Shown: in pieces, positions 1 through 12,800 of the stretch
Numbering within the stretch: position 1 is the first letter of the stretch
Layout: each line of letters begins with the position of its first letter
DNA from: Mytilus californianus
Lineage: Eukaryota > Mollusca > Bivalvia > Mytilida > Mytilidae
Direction: 5' to 3'
Assembly: GCF_021869535.1 (NCBI RefSeq)
Contig: NW_026262723.1
Span: 86,554,324 to 86,618,323 of the forward strand
Length of the DNA stretch: 64,000 nucleotides
Position numbers and translations under genes: made by a program
Notes under the pieces: model-generated
What the model was told of the DNA's origin: nothing
Seen by the model: only the letters and a program-made list of their open reading frames with translations
The model's database searches: none

Positions 1-568
1 TCAACCCTAGTATTTTCAACACAGTTTGAGTTTTCATTTCACTCTGTACTCATAATATTTGTGTTGCATACCAATGCATATGCTGTATTTTATGAGCACT
101 ACAAATCATAGCTAAGAAAGAAAACTAAATTTGATGGAGGTAGTCTGAAAGAGAACATTTTTCCACGTTTTTGCTATTTATTTTATTAAAAATAGGTTTC
201 TAAAGCGGCCATTACATCTAGAACAGTGGTTGCTAATCAGGAATATTAATTTAAGAATTTGAAAATAATGTAGAATTCCTTATATATAAATTATATAAGC
301 TTATTATAACCCATGTATATGAACAACACGTCACAAAAGGGTTTAGGAGGAAATAAAAATTAAAAAATAAAATCCTCTTACCTGCCCCATTTTTTTCAAA
401 AATCTGGATGAAAATCTACTAATTAATTTTAGTTGGCCTTAAGTGAAATATTTATTATATACACAATTGTGTCATGATTGTATTTCAAATAATTAAAGAT
501 TAAAGATATTCTTGGAACACTCATATCAACCTATATTGTTACAGTCTTAGACAATGTACTCTTTTCAG
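1..568 (+). other. sdk intron upstream of Ig1 (partial)
   Basis: AT-rich non-coding sequence ending in the acceptor at 567-568. I see no exon or recognisable repeat. Confidence 0.6.
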
Positions 569-838
569 ATTATCCCCCAAGAGAGTTTTCCACTGAGCCA
601 AATACACAGAATCCAATACCAGAACTCTCATTAAAAATAGTATTATGTCGAGCCAGTAGTTCACCTAATGCACAATACAGATGGATGAAGGACGGAACAT
701 ATATCACAGAGTATAATGCTTTAGACTATTCATATAGAATGATGTCTGTTAATAGAACTGATGCTGGAATTTATAGATGTGTTGCAAAAAATTATCTAGG
801 TGCTATACGAAGTAAGGGGGCAAAGATAGTCATTGCTT
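569..838 (+). CDS. sdk: sdk exon: Ig1
   Basis: Acceptor cttttcag, donor gtaagt, phase 1 at both ends, 270 nt. It encodes a whole Ig domain: core Cys in VLCRAS, Trp in YRWMKDG and second Cys in [11 protein letters not shown]. In sidekicks the first Ig domains form the homophilic interface. The phase-1 start shows that at least one coding exon lies further upstream. Confidence 0.93.
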
Positions 839-3800
839 GTAAGTATTTCTGCCAAAGTTGGAAGATAAATACAACCTGGGTGGTTGTAACTTCATGTATT
901 AATTCTAGTAAAACCATGGTTATGATGGCAGATAGGGGAAATTATTAAAATTTTATTTCTTTTTGCATCAGTTTATGAGAAAATGAAAGATATTGGGTTT
1001 ATGTATGTTTTATTTATCTTTAACATTAATAACTACTGATTTAGTCCTTAGTTCTAATGATCTTTGGTTATGTTAAATACATGTACATTGTATGTATAGA
1101 TACAATGTATATAGAAATGTAAATCATTTCAACATGTCTAAATCAAGATGGTTCTGCCAGAAAATGTATGATTTTTACATGTAACTAAATTACATGAACT
1201 TTACCAGTTACCCATGGCTAACAGTTGTAAAAAAATATCTATAACAAAAGCCCCCTCCTCAATAAATGTTAACCTAACAGGAAACAAGTAATAAAAAGGA
1301 TATTAATCTTTTAAATGCCAGTAAAAATAAGTTAGAACTAGAAGGATTTTCACTCTGATAGCTTCTGTTATTGTCTTTTACTACACTACATGTATTTTAT
1401 GCTAAAGCATCAGTCTTCATCATCTGTCCATATATAATTTCAATTGATATAGATAAGTGAATTTTTAAAGTGTCTAAAATTGACTGGAACACTTTAATGA
1501 TTTGATAAATCACACAACAGCCCCCCCGCCCAATAAATGTTGACTGTACAGGAATAAAAGTTATAATAGTGATTTTTATACAACCGCAAAAAAAATTTTG
1601 TGGTCGTATATTGGTATGACGTTGGCGTCGTCGTCGTCGTCGTCGTCGTCCGGCGTCGTCGTCCGAATACACATTAGTTTAAGTGAATGGATCTCATTGA
1701 AATTTTACCATAAGGTTCAATACCACAAAAGGAAGGTGGGGATTGATTTTGGGGGTTATGGTACTAACAGTTAAGGAATTAGGGGCCAAAAGGGGCCAAA
1801 AATAAGCATTTTTGTAACTTCCAGACATAACTTGTGTGTAAGTGTATGGATCTCTCTGACATTGTACCACAAGGTTCCATATCACAAAGGGAATGCTGGG
1901 ATTGATTTTGGGGGTAATTGTCTCCAAATTTTAGGAATTAGGGGCCAAAAAGGGGCAAAAAACAAGCATTTTTCTAGTTTCATGACAATAACTTGTTTGT
2001 AAGTGTATGGATCTTTATGAAATTGTACTACAAGGTTCCATATCACAAAGGGAATACTGGGATTGATTTTTGGGGTAATTTCCTCCAAATATTAGGAATT
2101 AGGGGCCAAAAAGGGGCAAAAAACAAGCAATTTTCTAGTTTCATGACAATAACTTGTTTGTAAGTGTATGGATCTTTATGAAATTGTACTACAAGGTTCC
2201 ATATCACAAAGGGAAGGCTGGGATTGATTTTGGGGGTTTTCCCTCAAAATTTTAGTAATTAAGGGCCATAAAAGGGCAAAAAAAACATGCATTTTTCTAG
2301 TTTCAGGACAATAACTTGTGTGTAAGTGTATGGATCTTTATGAAATTGTACTGCAAGGTTCCATATCACAAAGGGAAAGCTGGAATTGAGTTTGGGGGTA
2401 ATTGCCCTAAACGTTTAGGAATTTGGGGCCAAAAAACAAGCATTTTTCTAGTTTCCAGACAATAACTTGTGTTCAAGTGTATGAATCTCTCTGAAATTGT
2501 ACTGCAAGGTACCATACCACAAAGGGAAAGCTGGGATTGAGTTTGGGGGCGATGAATCATAAGGGGGTTCAAAAATTGGGGGGGGGGATTTTTTTTTTCA
2601 TTTTTTTTCTTTAACATTTTCCATTTTAAATTGGTTATTTCTGATTTATATATAAAAGCAAATAATAATGATATGGTTTGAATAGGCATACATGTGAACC
2701 TCCCGACGGGAGTACAATAATCCCGTTTTCAGGGGTCTCCTCCCCCCTCCCGTTGAAAAAATCCCGTGTATGAAATTTTTCATGAATGAAAAATTTCTGC
2801 CCAACATAACATCTCAGGCATCTGGTGTAACTGACATTACCTGAAGTTATATTTTACCTGTAAATCAATTAACATGCATAATTATAGGGCTTCACTTGTC
2901 AGCTTGGGTGTCAAACATACTGGTAAGCAACGATTTTTACCTCAGGCTAACTGCCGTTGTGTAACAAAAACTGTGTATTTATTGGGTTACTTCCCTTGAT
3001 TTATCCTGTTTTAAGTTACTTTCCTTTTAATAATGAAAATTTTTAAAAGAATATAAATAAAATATAAATTGAACAAATAATCATAAAAGGATGGTTATTA
3101 AATGATTTTAAATGTCTTAGGACAAATAAAAAAATAATAATTTGAAAATTATTTGAGGATTCTATACTTCCTTTTAAGGCTTAAATTGAAATTTATATAA
3201 TAACTATGACCCTAACTTTACAGATAGAATGAATTTCTGAGTTTGCAAATAAAAACCATTTGCAAGAGAAAAAAAAAAAAAATAAAAACTATTTGCAGAC
3301 AGCTAAACAAATGCTCTGGTTGCAATGATTGTTTTATAGAATATGAAGTAAAAAATTTAAAGAACATACTGGAAAAAAACAATGTTAGATTGAACATGTA
3401 GAATATAAAGATGGAGAAACTTTATAAGTACAAGGGTACTATAAACATAATAAATTGGTTGGAAAGTTGAAGAAAACACACTTTAAAAGACCATTTTTAC
3501 AGCACACGGTTACATTTACAACAAAATTAATGTCGATTAAAAACCTCCTGATCTGAGTCCTTATCTCCTGACCAAAATTTCCCAATCTCCTGATCTGAGT
3601 TTCACAGTCCATCACATGTATGAATAGGTAAATTGAAAATTTTTAAGTTCTTAGACCACTTTCATTCTGTGTCAGAAACCTATGCTGTGTCAAATATTTA
3701 ATTACAATCCAAATTCAGTGCTGTATCAAGCTTGAATGTTGTGTCCATACTTGCCCCAACTGTTCAGGGTTCGACCTCTGCGGTCGTATCAAGCTGCGCC

Positions 3801-6800
3801 CCAGCGGAGCATTTTATTTTTAATTTGCTTAAAATTAAATTATTTCCTGACTTCAAATGTGTAATAACAATCTTCTAAATGCACGAAAATGAATGTTGGA
3901 AGAACCTTCACTTTTATGGCTTCTGTTTTTATACGACCGCAAAAAAATTTTGTGGTTGTATATTGGTATGACGTTGGCGTCGTCGTCCGAAGACACATTG
4001 GTTTTCACACTCTAACTTTAGTTTAAGTGAATGGATCTCTATGAAATTTTACCATTAGGTTCAATACCACAAAAGAAAGGTTGGGATTGATTTTGAGGGT
4101 TATGGAACCAACAGTTAAGGAATTAGGGGCCAAAAAATAAGCATTTTTGTAACTTCCAGACATCACTTGTGTGTTAGTGTATGGATCTCTCTGAAATTGT
4201 ACCACAAGGTTCCATATCACAAAAGGAATGCTTGGATTGATTTTGGGGGTAATTGCCTCAAAATTTTAGGAATTAGGGGCCAAAAAAAAGGGACAAAAAC
4301 AAGCATTTTTCTAGTTTCATGACAATAACTTGTGTGTAAGTCTATGGATCTTTCTGAAATTGTACTACAAGGTTCCATATCACAAAGGGAAAGCTGGAAT
4401 TGAGTTGGGGGTAATTGCCCTAAACGTTTAGGAATAAGGGTCCAAAAATAAGCATTTTTCTAGTTTCCAGACAATAACTTGTGTTCAAGTGTATGGATCT
4501 CTCTGAAATTGTACCACAAGGTTCCATATCACAAAAGGAATGCTTGGATTGATTTTGGGGGTAATTGCCTCAAAATTTTAGGAATTAAGGGCCAAAAAAA
4601 AGGGACAAAAAACAAGCATTTTTCTAGTTTCATGACAATAACTTGTGTGTAAGTCTATGGATCTTTCTGAAATTGTACTACAAGGTTCCATATCACAAAG
4701 GGAAAGCTGGAATTGAGTTTGGGGGTAATTGCCCTAAACGTTTAGGAAAAAGGGGCCAAAAATAAGCATTTTCTAGTTTCCAGACAATAACTTGTGTGTA
4801 AGTCTATGGATCTTTCTGAAATTGTACTGCAAGGTTCCATATCACAAAAGGAAAGCTGGGTTTGAGTTTGGGGGTAATTGCCCTAAATGTTTAGGAATTT
4901 GGGGCCAAAAAGGGGCCAAACAAAACAAGCATTTTTCTAGTTTCCAGACAATAACATGTGTTCAAGTGTATGGATCTCTCTGAAATTGTACTGCAAGGTA
5001 CTATACCACAAAGGGAAGGCTGGGATTGAGTTTGGGGGGGGGGGGATGAATCATAAGGGGGTTAAAAAAACTAGGGGGGGGGGGGATTTTTTTTCTTTAA
5101 AATTTTCTATTTTCAAATTGGGTTTTTCTGATTTATATATATAGCAAATAATAGTGATATGGTTTGAATAGGTAAATTAAAAAAATTTAAGTTCTTAGAC
5201 CACATTCATTCTGTGTCAGAAACCTATGCTGTGTCAAATATTTAATCACAATCCAAATTCAGTGCTGTATCAAGCTTGAATGTTGTGTCCATACTTGCCC
5301 CAACTGTTCAGGGTTCGACCCCTGCGGTCGTATCAAGCTGCGCCCAGCGGAGCATTTTATTATCTTTTAGTTTAATAATCTATATGATTTATACTAATAA
5401 ATAACTGTCCATCATATGTCCATATAGAATTTCAATTATATTTAATATAAAAAAACAGAACCTAAAATTGACAGAAACACTTACAAGAAGAATCAAATTT
5501 ATTTATTATAGTGTCACATATTGATTGAAACAAAACATTCACAAAATATTTGTGTACACAGAAATAACAATCACTATCCAGCCAAAAAATGACTTATGAG
5601 ACACTGATCCTTAAAACCAAAATATATACAAAAAAATCATATTTTCATAGTTGACAGTAATTGACCAGATAGGAAATAATGAATTTAATAAGCTTATACC
5701 AAAGCATGCATTTTAAGCTTAGCTTTTATCAATAATTTGGATTATTGACAGAAAAGCAGACAACCAAATTCAAGCTAATCTTTTCAACAAGATCAGGATT
5801 TCCATAATGCAATGCCATTTCTGAATTGATCCATAAATAAAGAAATTACCATTAACAACTGCAGATTTACATATTGTTATTCATTTCAGATATTGATAAT
5901 TTTGAATCTCATACAAATCAGACAGTAAGTGTGTTGTCAGGGGATGGTGTTGCAATCAACTTACCTAATATAAACTCTGTACCAGATCCTGCTGTATCAT
6001 GGTATGCCAGTGGTGTAGAAATGGCACCAGAAGCACAGAGGCATCAAATTACACTTGAAAAAAATCTCGTTCTATTGAGCACAAGTATACATTCTGATAA
6101 TGGGAAGATATATAAAGCAGAAGCTCTTAATGGTATCAATGGAGTCAGTAGAACTACAAAGGACTTTGCCCTCAGAGTTGGAGGTAAGTGATAGTACATG
6201 TGCTAATGCCAACATTCATATCTGTACAATATGTATTGATTTATATAGAACTGCTGTAAGGAATAGACCTGACTTCTTTTATGGATAAATTCATTTTGTA
6301 TTTTGGTACATTGTATTCATACATACAATATTTAGAGTTTTCACTTAGATGAGTCCTGAACTTTAGTAAAAATTTAACTGGCCTAACCATTTTTATACGA
6401 CCGCAAAAATTGAAAATTTTTTGGTCGTATATTGGTATGACGTTGGCGTCGTCGTCGTCGTCGTCGTCGTCCGGCGTCGTCCGAAGACACATTGGTTTTC
6501 GCACTCTAACTTTAGTTTAAGTGAATGGATCTCCATGAAATTTTACCATAAGGTTCAATACCACGAAAGGAAGGTTGGGATTGATTTTGGGGGTTATGGT
6601 ACCAACAGTTAAGGAATTAGGGGCCAAAAAGGGGCCAAAAAAAAGCATTTTTGTAACTTCCAGACAATAACTTGTGTGTAAGTGTATGGATCTCTCTGAC
6701 ATTGTACCACAAGGTTCCATATCACAAAGGGAAGGCTGTAATTGATTTTGGGGGTAATTGCCTCAAAATTTTAGGAATTAGGGGCCAAAAAAGGGGCAAA

Positions 6801-9800
6801 AACAAGCATTTTTCTAGTTTCATGACAATAACTTGTGTGTAAGTGTTTGGATATTTCTGAAATTGTACTACAAGGTTCATATCACAAAGGGAAAGCTGGA
6901 ATTGAGTTTGTGGGTAATTGCCCGAAACGTTTAGGAATAGGGGGCCAAAAAGGGGCCAAAAATAAGCATTTTTCTAGTTTCCAGACAATAACTTGTGTTC
7001 AAGTGTATGGATCTCTCTGAAATTGTACTGCAAGGTACCATACCACAAAGGGAAGGCTGGGATTGAGATTGGGGGTGATGAATCATAAGGGGGTTCAAAA
7101 AATTTGGGGGGGGGGGGGGATTTTTTTTTTCTTCTTTTTTTCCTTTTTTTTTTTCTTTTAAAATTTTCCATTTTAAGTTGGTTATTTCTGATTAATATTT
7201 AAAAGCAAATAATAATGATATGGTAGGAGATACACACCAAACAGGATGTGTAAATTATTATATAATAAGTATTGTGCAATAGCAAGAAATTTTCAATTGC
7301 ACAGTATTGCACAATTGCAAGAAATCTTCAATTGCACAGTATTGCGCAATAGCAAGAAATCTTCAATTGCACAGTATTGCGCAATAGCAAGAAATATCCA
7401 ATAGCACAATATTGCGCAATAGCAAGAAATTGTCAATTGTACAGTATTGCACAATAGCAAGAAATATTCAATTGCACAGTATTGTGCAAAAGAAGATACT
7501 TCGTATAAATTGCTTATTTCTTGATCAATTTCAATGGGGTTTTATTCTTGAATTCTTGGGGTTCTTTAATATGCTGAATCTAACCAAGTATTAAGTTTTT
7601 GGATTTTGGGCCCCGTTTTTAAATTGGTCCACAATGAGGTACAAAGGGTCCAAAATTTAACTTCGTTTGATTTCATCAAAAATTGAATTATTGGGGTTCT
7701 TTGATATGCCGAATCTAACCGTGTATTTAGATTCTTAATTTTTGGTTCCGTTTTCAAATTGGTCTACATTAAGGTCAAAAGGGTCCAAAATTAAACTTAG
7801 TTTGATTTTAACAAAAATTGAATTTTTAGGGTTCTTTGATATGCTGAATCTAAACATGTATTTAGATTTTTGATTATGGGCCCAGTTTTCAAGTTGGTCC
7901 AAATCGGGGTCCAAAATTAAACTTTGTTTGATTTCAACAAAAATTGAATATATGGGGTTCTTTGATATGCTGAATCTAACCATGTATTTAGATTTTTGAT
8001 TTTTGGGCCCCATAATCAACTTTGTCCACATTGAGGTCAAAAGGGTCCAAAATTAAACTTTGTTTGATTTCATCAAAAATTGAATTATTGGGGTTCTTTG
8101 ATATGCCAAATCTAACCGTGTATTTAGATTTTTAATTTTGGGTCCCGTTTTTAAATTGGTCTACATTAAGGTCCAAAGGCTCCAAAATTAAACTTAGTTT
8201 GATTTTAACAAAAATTGAGTTCTTGGGGTTCTTTGATATGCTGAATCTAAACATGTGTTTAGATTTTTGATTATGGGCCCAGTTTTCAAGTTGGTCCAAG
8301 TTGGGGTCCAAAATTAAACTTTGTTTGATTTCAACAAAAATTGAATATATGGGGTTCTTTGATATGCTGAATCTAAACATGTATTTAGATTTTAGATTTT
8401 TGGCCCAGTTTTCAAGTTGGTCCAAATTGGGGTCCAAAATTAAACTTTGTTTGATTTCAACAAAAATTGAATATATGGGGTTCTTTGATATGCTGAATCT
8501 TACCATGTATTTAGATTTTTTATTTGTGGGCCCGCTATCAAATTGGTTCATATTGAGGTCAAAAGGGTCCAAAATTAAACTTTGTTTGATTTCATCAAAA
8601 ATTTAATTATTGGGGTTCTTTGATATGCCAAATCTAACCGTGTATTTAGATTTTTAATTTTGGGTCCCGTTTTTTAAATTGGTCTACATTAAGGTCCAAA
8701 GGGTCCAAAATTAAACTTAGTTTGATTTTAACAAAAATTTAATTTTTGGGGTTCTTTGATATGCTGAATCTAAACATGTGTTTAGATTTTTGATTATGGG
8801 ACCAGTTTTCAAGTTGGGGTCCAAAATTAAACTTTGTTTGATTTCAACAAAAATTGAATATATGGGGTTCTTTGATATGCTGAATCTAAACATGTATTTA
8901 GATTTTAGATTTTTGGCCCAGTTTTCAAGTTGGTCCAAATTGGGGTCCAAAATTAAACTTTGTTTGATTTCAACAAAAATTGAATATATGGGGTTCTTTG
9001 ATATGCTGAATCTTACCATGTATTTAGATTTTTTATTTTGTGGGTCCGCTATCAAATTGGTTCATATTGAGGTCAAAAGGGTCCAAAATTAAACTTTGTT
9101 TGATTTCATCAAAAATTGAATTATTGGGGTTCTTTGATATGCCAAATCTAACCGTGTTTTTAGATTTTTAATTTTGGGTCCCGTTTTTTAAATTGGTCTA
9201 CATTAAGGTCCAAAGGGTCCAAAATTAAACTTAGTTTGATTTTAACAAAAATTGAATTCTTGGGGTACTTTGATATGCTGAATCTAAACATGTGTTTAGA
9301 TTTTTGATTATGGGACCAGTTTTCAAGTTTGTCCAAGTTGGGGTCCAAAATTAAACTTTGTTTGATTTCAACAAAAATTGAATATATGGGGTTCTTTGAT
9401 ATGCTGAATCTAACCATATATTTTGATTTTGGGCATTGGACCATAATAGGTAAATTAAAAAAATTGAAGTTCTTAGACCACATTCTTTCTGTGTCAGAAA
9501 CCTATGCTGTGTCAAATATTTAATCACAATCCAAATTCAGAGCTGTATCAAGCTTGAATGTTGTGTCCATACTTGCCCCAACTGTTCAGGGTTCGACCTC
9601 TGCGGTCGTATCAAGCTGCGCCCAGCGAAGCATTTTATTGTCCCCCATGCAACGCGTTGTGGGGGACATAGAACCACCCATCTGTCTGTTAAGTGCTCTC
9701 ACGTGTACAATTCTTGCCAGATTTCTATAAAACTTATATCATAGGTTTATATCAGCAATGTCTTGGACCATTTCTAAAATCAGTGCCGATCAGTTATTTC

Positions 9801-12800
9801 TAAAAGAGCTATGCCCCTTGGAAACATTAATTTTATGGAAAATTGCATTGTTAGCGCTCTCATGTGTTCAATTCTTGCCAGATTTTTATGAAACTTATAT
9901 TAAAGGTTTATATTAGCAATGTCTTTGACAAGTTCGAAAAAACATATACGATCAATAATTTCTGAAAGAGTTATGCCCTTGGAAATATTAATTATATGGA
10001 AAATTGCCTTATGAGTGCTCTAATGTGTACAATTCTTGCAAGATTTTTATGAAATTTATATTATAGATTTATATTATCAATTTCTTTGACGAGTTCAAAA
10101 TCAATGCTGATCAATTATTTTTAAAAGAGTTAGACCCCTTGGAAATATTGATTATATGGAAAATTACATTGTCAGCAATCTCATGTGTACAATTACTGCC
10201 AGAATTTTATGAAACTTATATCATAGGTTTATATCAGCAATCAATGTCTTTGAAACTTTCGAAAATAAGTGCTGATCAAATATTTTTAACAAGTTATGCC
10301 CCTTGGAAATATTAATTATAATGGAAATCACATTGCATTTTGCTCTAGATCTGAAGCCTTCGTTTTTTTCTAAGATATTGATAAATAGTTTTGAAGAACA
10401 AAAAAAAAGTGCTTTGTTTAGTTATTGTCCTTGTATGTTGAATAGATAACATATGTGCAACGCGGGGTACATTGGAACTCTGTTTTATCTTAATAGATTA
10501 GTTCTTTGATGCATGAAGAGTCTGAAAGCTGAATCTAAAAATCATTATATTATTAGTCGATAATTGAAATTAGTATTCTAATTCTGAATTACCCGTCAAT
10601 TGGTTTCAAACCGAAGATTTAAATGATGATTGTGCTGACATCACTCTTAGTTAGAATCCTGATATTTCTTTATGTTTCAGACACAGGCGAAGGAGATACA
10701 AAACTACCAGCTTTACTCGTTGGTCCTAAAAATACCACGGCCAAGACAGGGGATCGGGATACAAAGCTGGAATGTATTTACAATGCCAGGTTAGCGTTTG
10801 ATAGTATTTTTCATTGTCTTGAAAAAATTATAAAAGTGTTTTACAAGTGAAAAGAATTCTAAAACAGTGCAGAACAACCCCTTATTCAATTGAGAATATG
10901 AGTGAATTGTTGACATCTTTTTTACTAAATGTCAGTAAATGTATCCTGTTTTCAAGTTAGAACATCATGACAACTGTTTCTTACATCATTTAATTAACAA
11001 AGTAAAGAACATACTAATTACATAACAATATTTGATGTTATTTTTTTAGGCCTTTATCAGGGTTACAAACAAAATGGTACAAAAAAGGATCTCAAAGAAG
11101 AGAAATTGTTGCCAATAATAAGTATATATTTAACACAGTGTATAAACGTGTATTGACAATAAAAGATCCAGATCTAAGTGATGCAGGCCAGTATGAATGT
11201 GAGGCAGTGTTTGTTAGTAATGGACAATCTGATACCAAGACATCAGCTGCTTACCTCACTGTTAATGGTATGTGGAATCACTATATTACTTCCTTGTTTG
11301 TTGATCTTTTTAAATGATATTTTTATGAACATACCAATCTGATACAAAGACTTCAGATGCTTTTCTAACTGCTCATGATATGTGGATTCACTAACGTACT
11401 TCCAGAATCTTTTCTAGTAAACAGGCTTTTCTTGAAATGTAAATATTTTATGAGCATTTGTCTTGGGCTTGATGCAATTATAATATATTATTGCTAACAT
11501 CGCCAAATATTAAACTCATTAAATGTAAAAAGCTTCAATGTGGATAGGATGCAGACAATTTTGCTGATCTGCCAGAGTTCAGAATAATAATGAAGTGCTA
11601 CAGAAAAAAGATATGCCATAGATAAATAATATTTGGTCGTTGGATTTGTATAAAGATTGTACATATTGCTTTCCCCATTCTACTCCTATCTTGATTGACA
11701 AGATTGCCAGTTTTCCTGTAAATCCTCTAATCAATGTTTCAAAGGATTTAAAAAAAACACAATATGGATAGCTTTTGTTTAATTTTTCAGAGGCTCCTTT
11801 GATTACATCACAGATACAGAGCCAGTATATTAGAGACTTTGGACAATCAATACAAGTTGACTGCCAGGCAACAGGGAACCCATCTCCTACAATCACCTGG
11901 TACTACAATGCACAGCCAGTATCTTCTGTTGGTAACAACAGGTATGCAGCAAACTCATTGTGTAAAACAATATCAGTTTATAGTCAGGAAATGTTCAAGC
12001 TGACATTCATTCTGTAACTGGTAAAATAAGAAAAATGAGCCGTTTAAATAATGAAAATAACACTTTATAAAGTTGGTGCATTTGAATTGCTTTTCTTAAT
12101 TTACCTTCAGGAAAGCTCAAACATAAACATTTGAAAGCCAGGAATATGTAAATATGTGGAAACTATAAGACTGAAAGGGACCTTAGAAAAATAGCTTCAT
12201 TCATTTATGGTCAAATTTGCCTGAGAGTTTTGGAACCTTAGTTTCTTATTAATTTCTTAAAAAATTATTTAAAAACTGTGAAAAGTGACAAATTGTGAAT
12301 TATGCAAGAGCTAAGAAGAACGTTATTTTTTCCATATTTTAGTCCCTGTTTGTCAGTAGTGATGTCACTTAACATATCAACAAACAAGACCCTTGTACTG
12401 AGTAAAATTCTTTGAAACAAAAATCTAGGAGTGAAATGAGTATTTGGTAGATTTTGTATAGCATAAGATAATACATGTATATGTAGATTAGTAATTGATA
12501 CATAATTAGATAACTACGTTTTTGCAGATTAAGTGTAACTCAGGATGGATCATTAATGATAAATAACTTAGATCTTGGTGATTCAGGAGTGTACCAGTGT
12601 TTTGCTTCCAATGCAGCTGGAGAAACTAAAATATCAGCTTGGATTAAAGTAGACAGTAAGTCTTATGATTTTGCAAGATTTAACATTTTAGTTTTTTATG
12701 ACCACTAAGTATGTTGTATTAGCATATAGATTTACTGCTGACTGTTTTTACATTATTGATGTCCAGAATATTTTTACTGCCTAGGTTTGTAAAGACCAAC

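Larger units (their letters stand above)
6393..9639 (+). mobile_element. Family A element, copy 3 (long type, 3.2 kb)
   Basis: Full left hairpin, a GTC-rich head (6439-6483), ~160 bp core, G-run/T-run (7107-7160), then the two arrays found only in the long type: six 35 bp units (7270-7479) and about fifteen ~126-136 bp units with GGGTTCTTTGATATGC (7555-9440). Right end TGCGGTCGTAT...GCATTTTATT. Very similar to copy 7. Confidence 0.88.

Noticed and set aside
7270-7479. 35 bp repeats resembling a CRISPR array
   Set aside because: Contiguous tandem units without spacers, inside a eukaryotic intronic element.
7735-9483. Many 60-146 codon minus-strand frames rich in SKNPIYSIF-type repeats
   Set aside because: They are translations of the ~130 bp tandem array and recur in every long Family A copy with frameshifts; no start or splice context.
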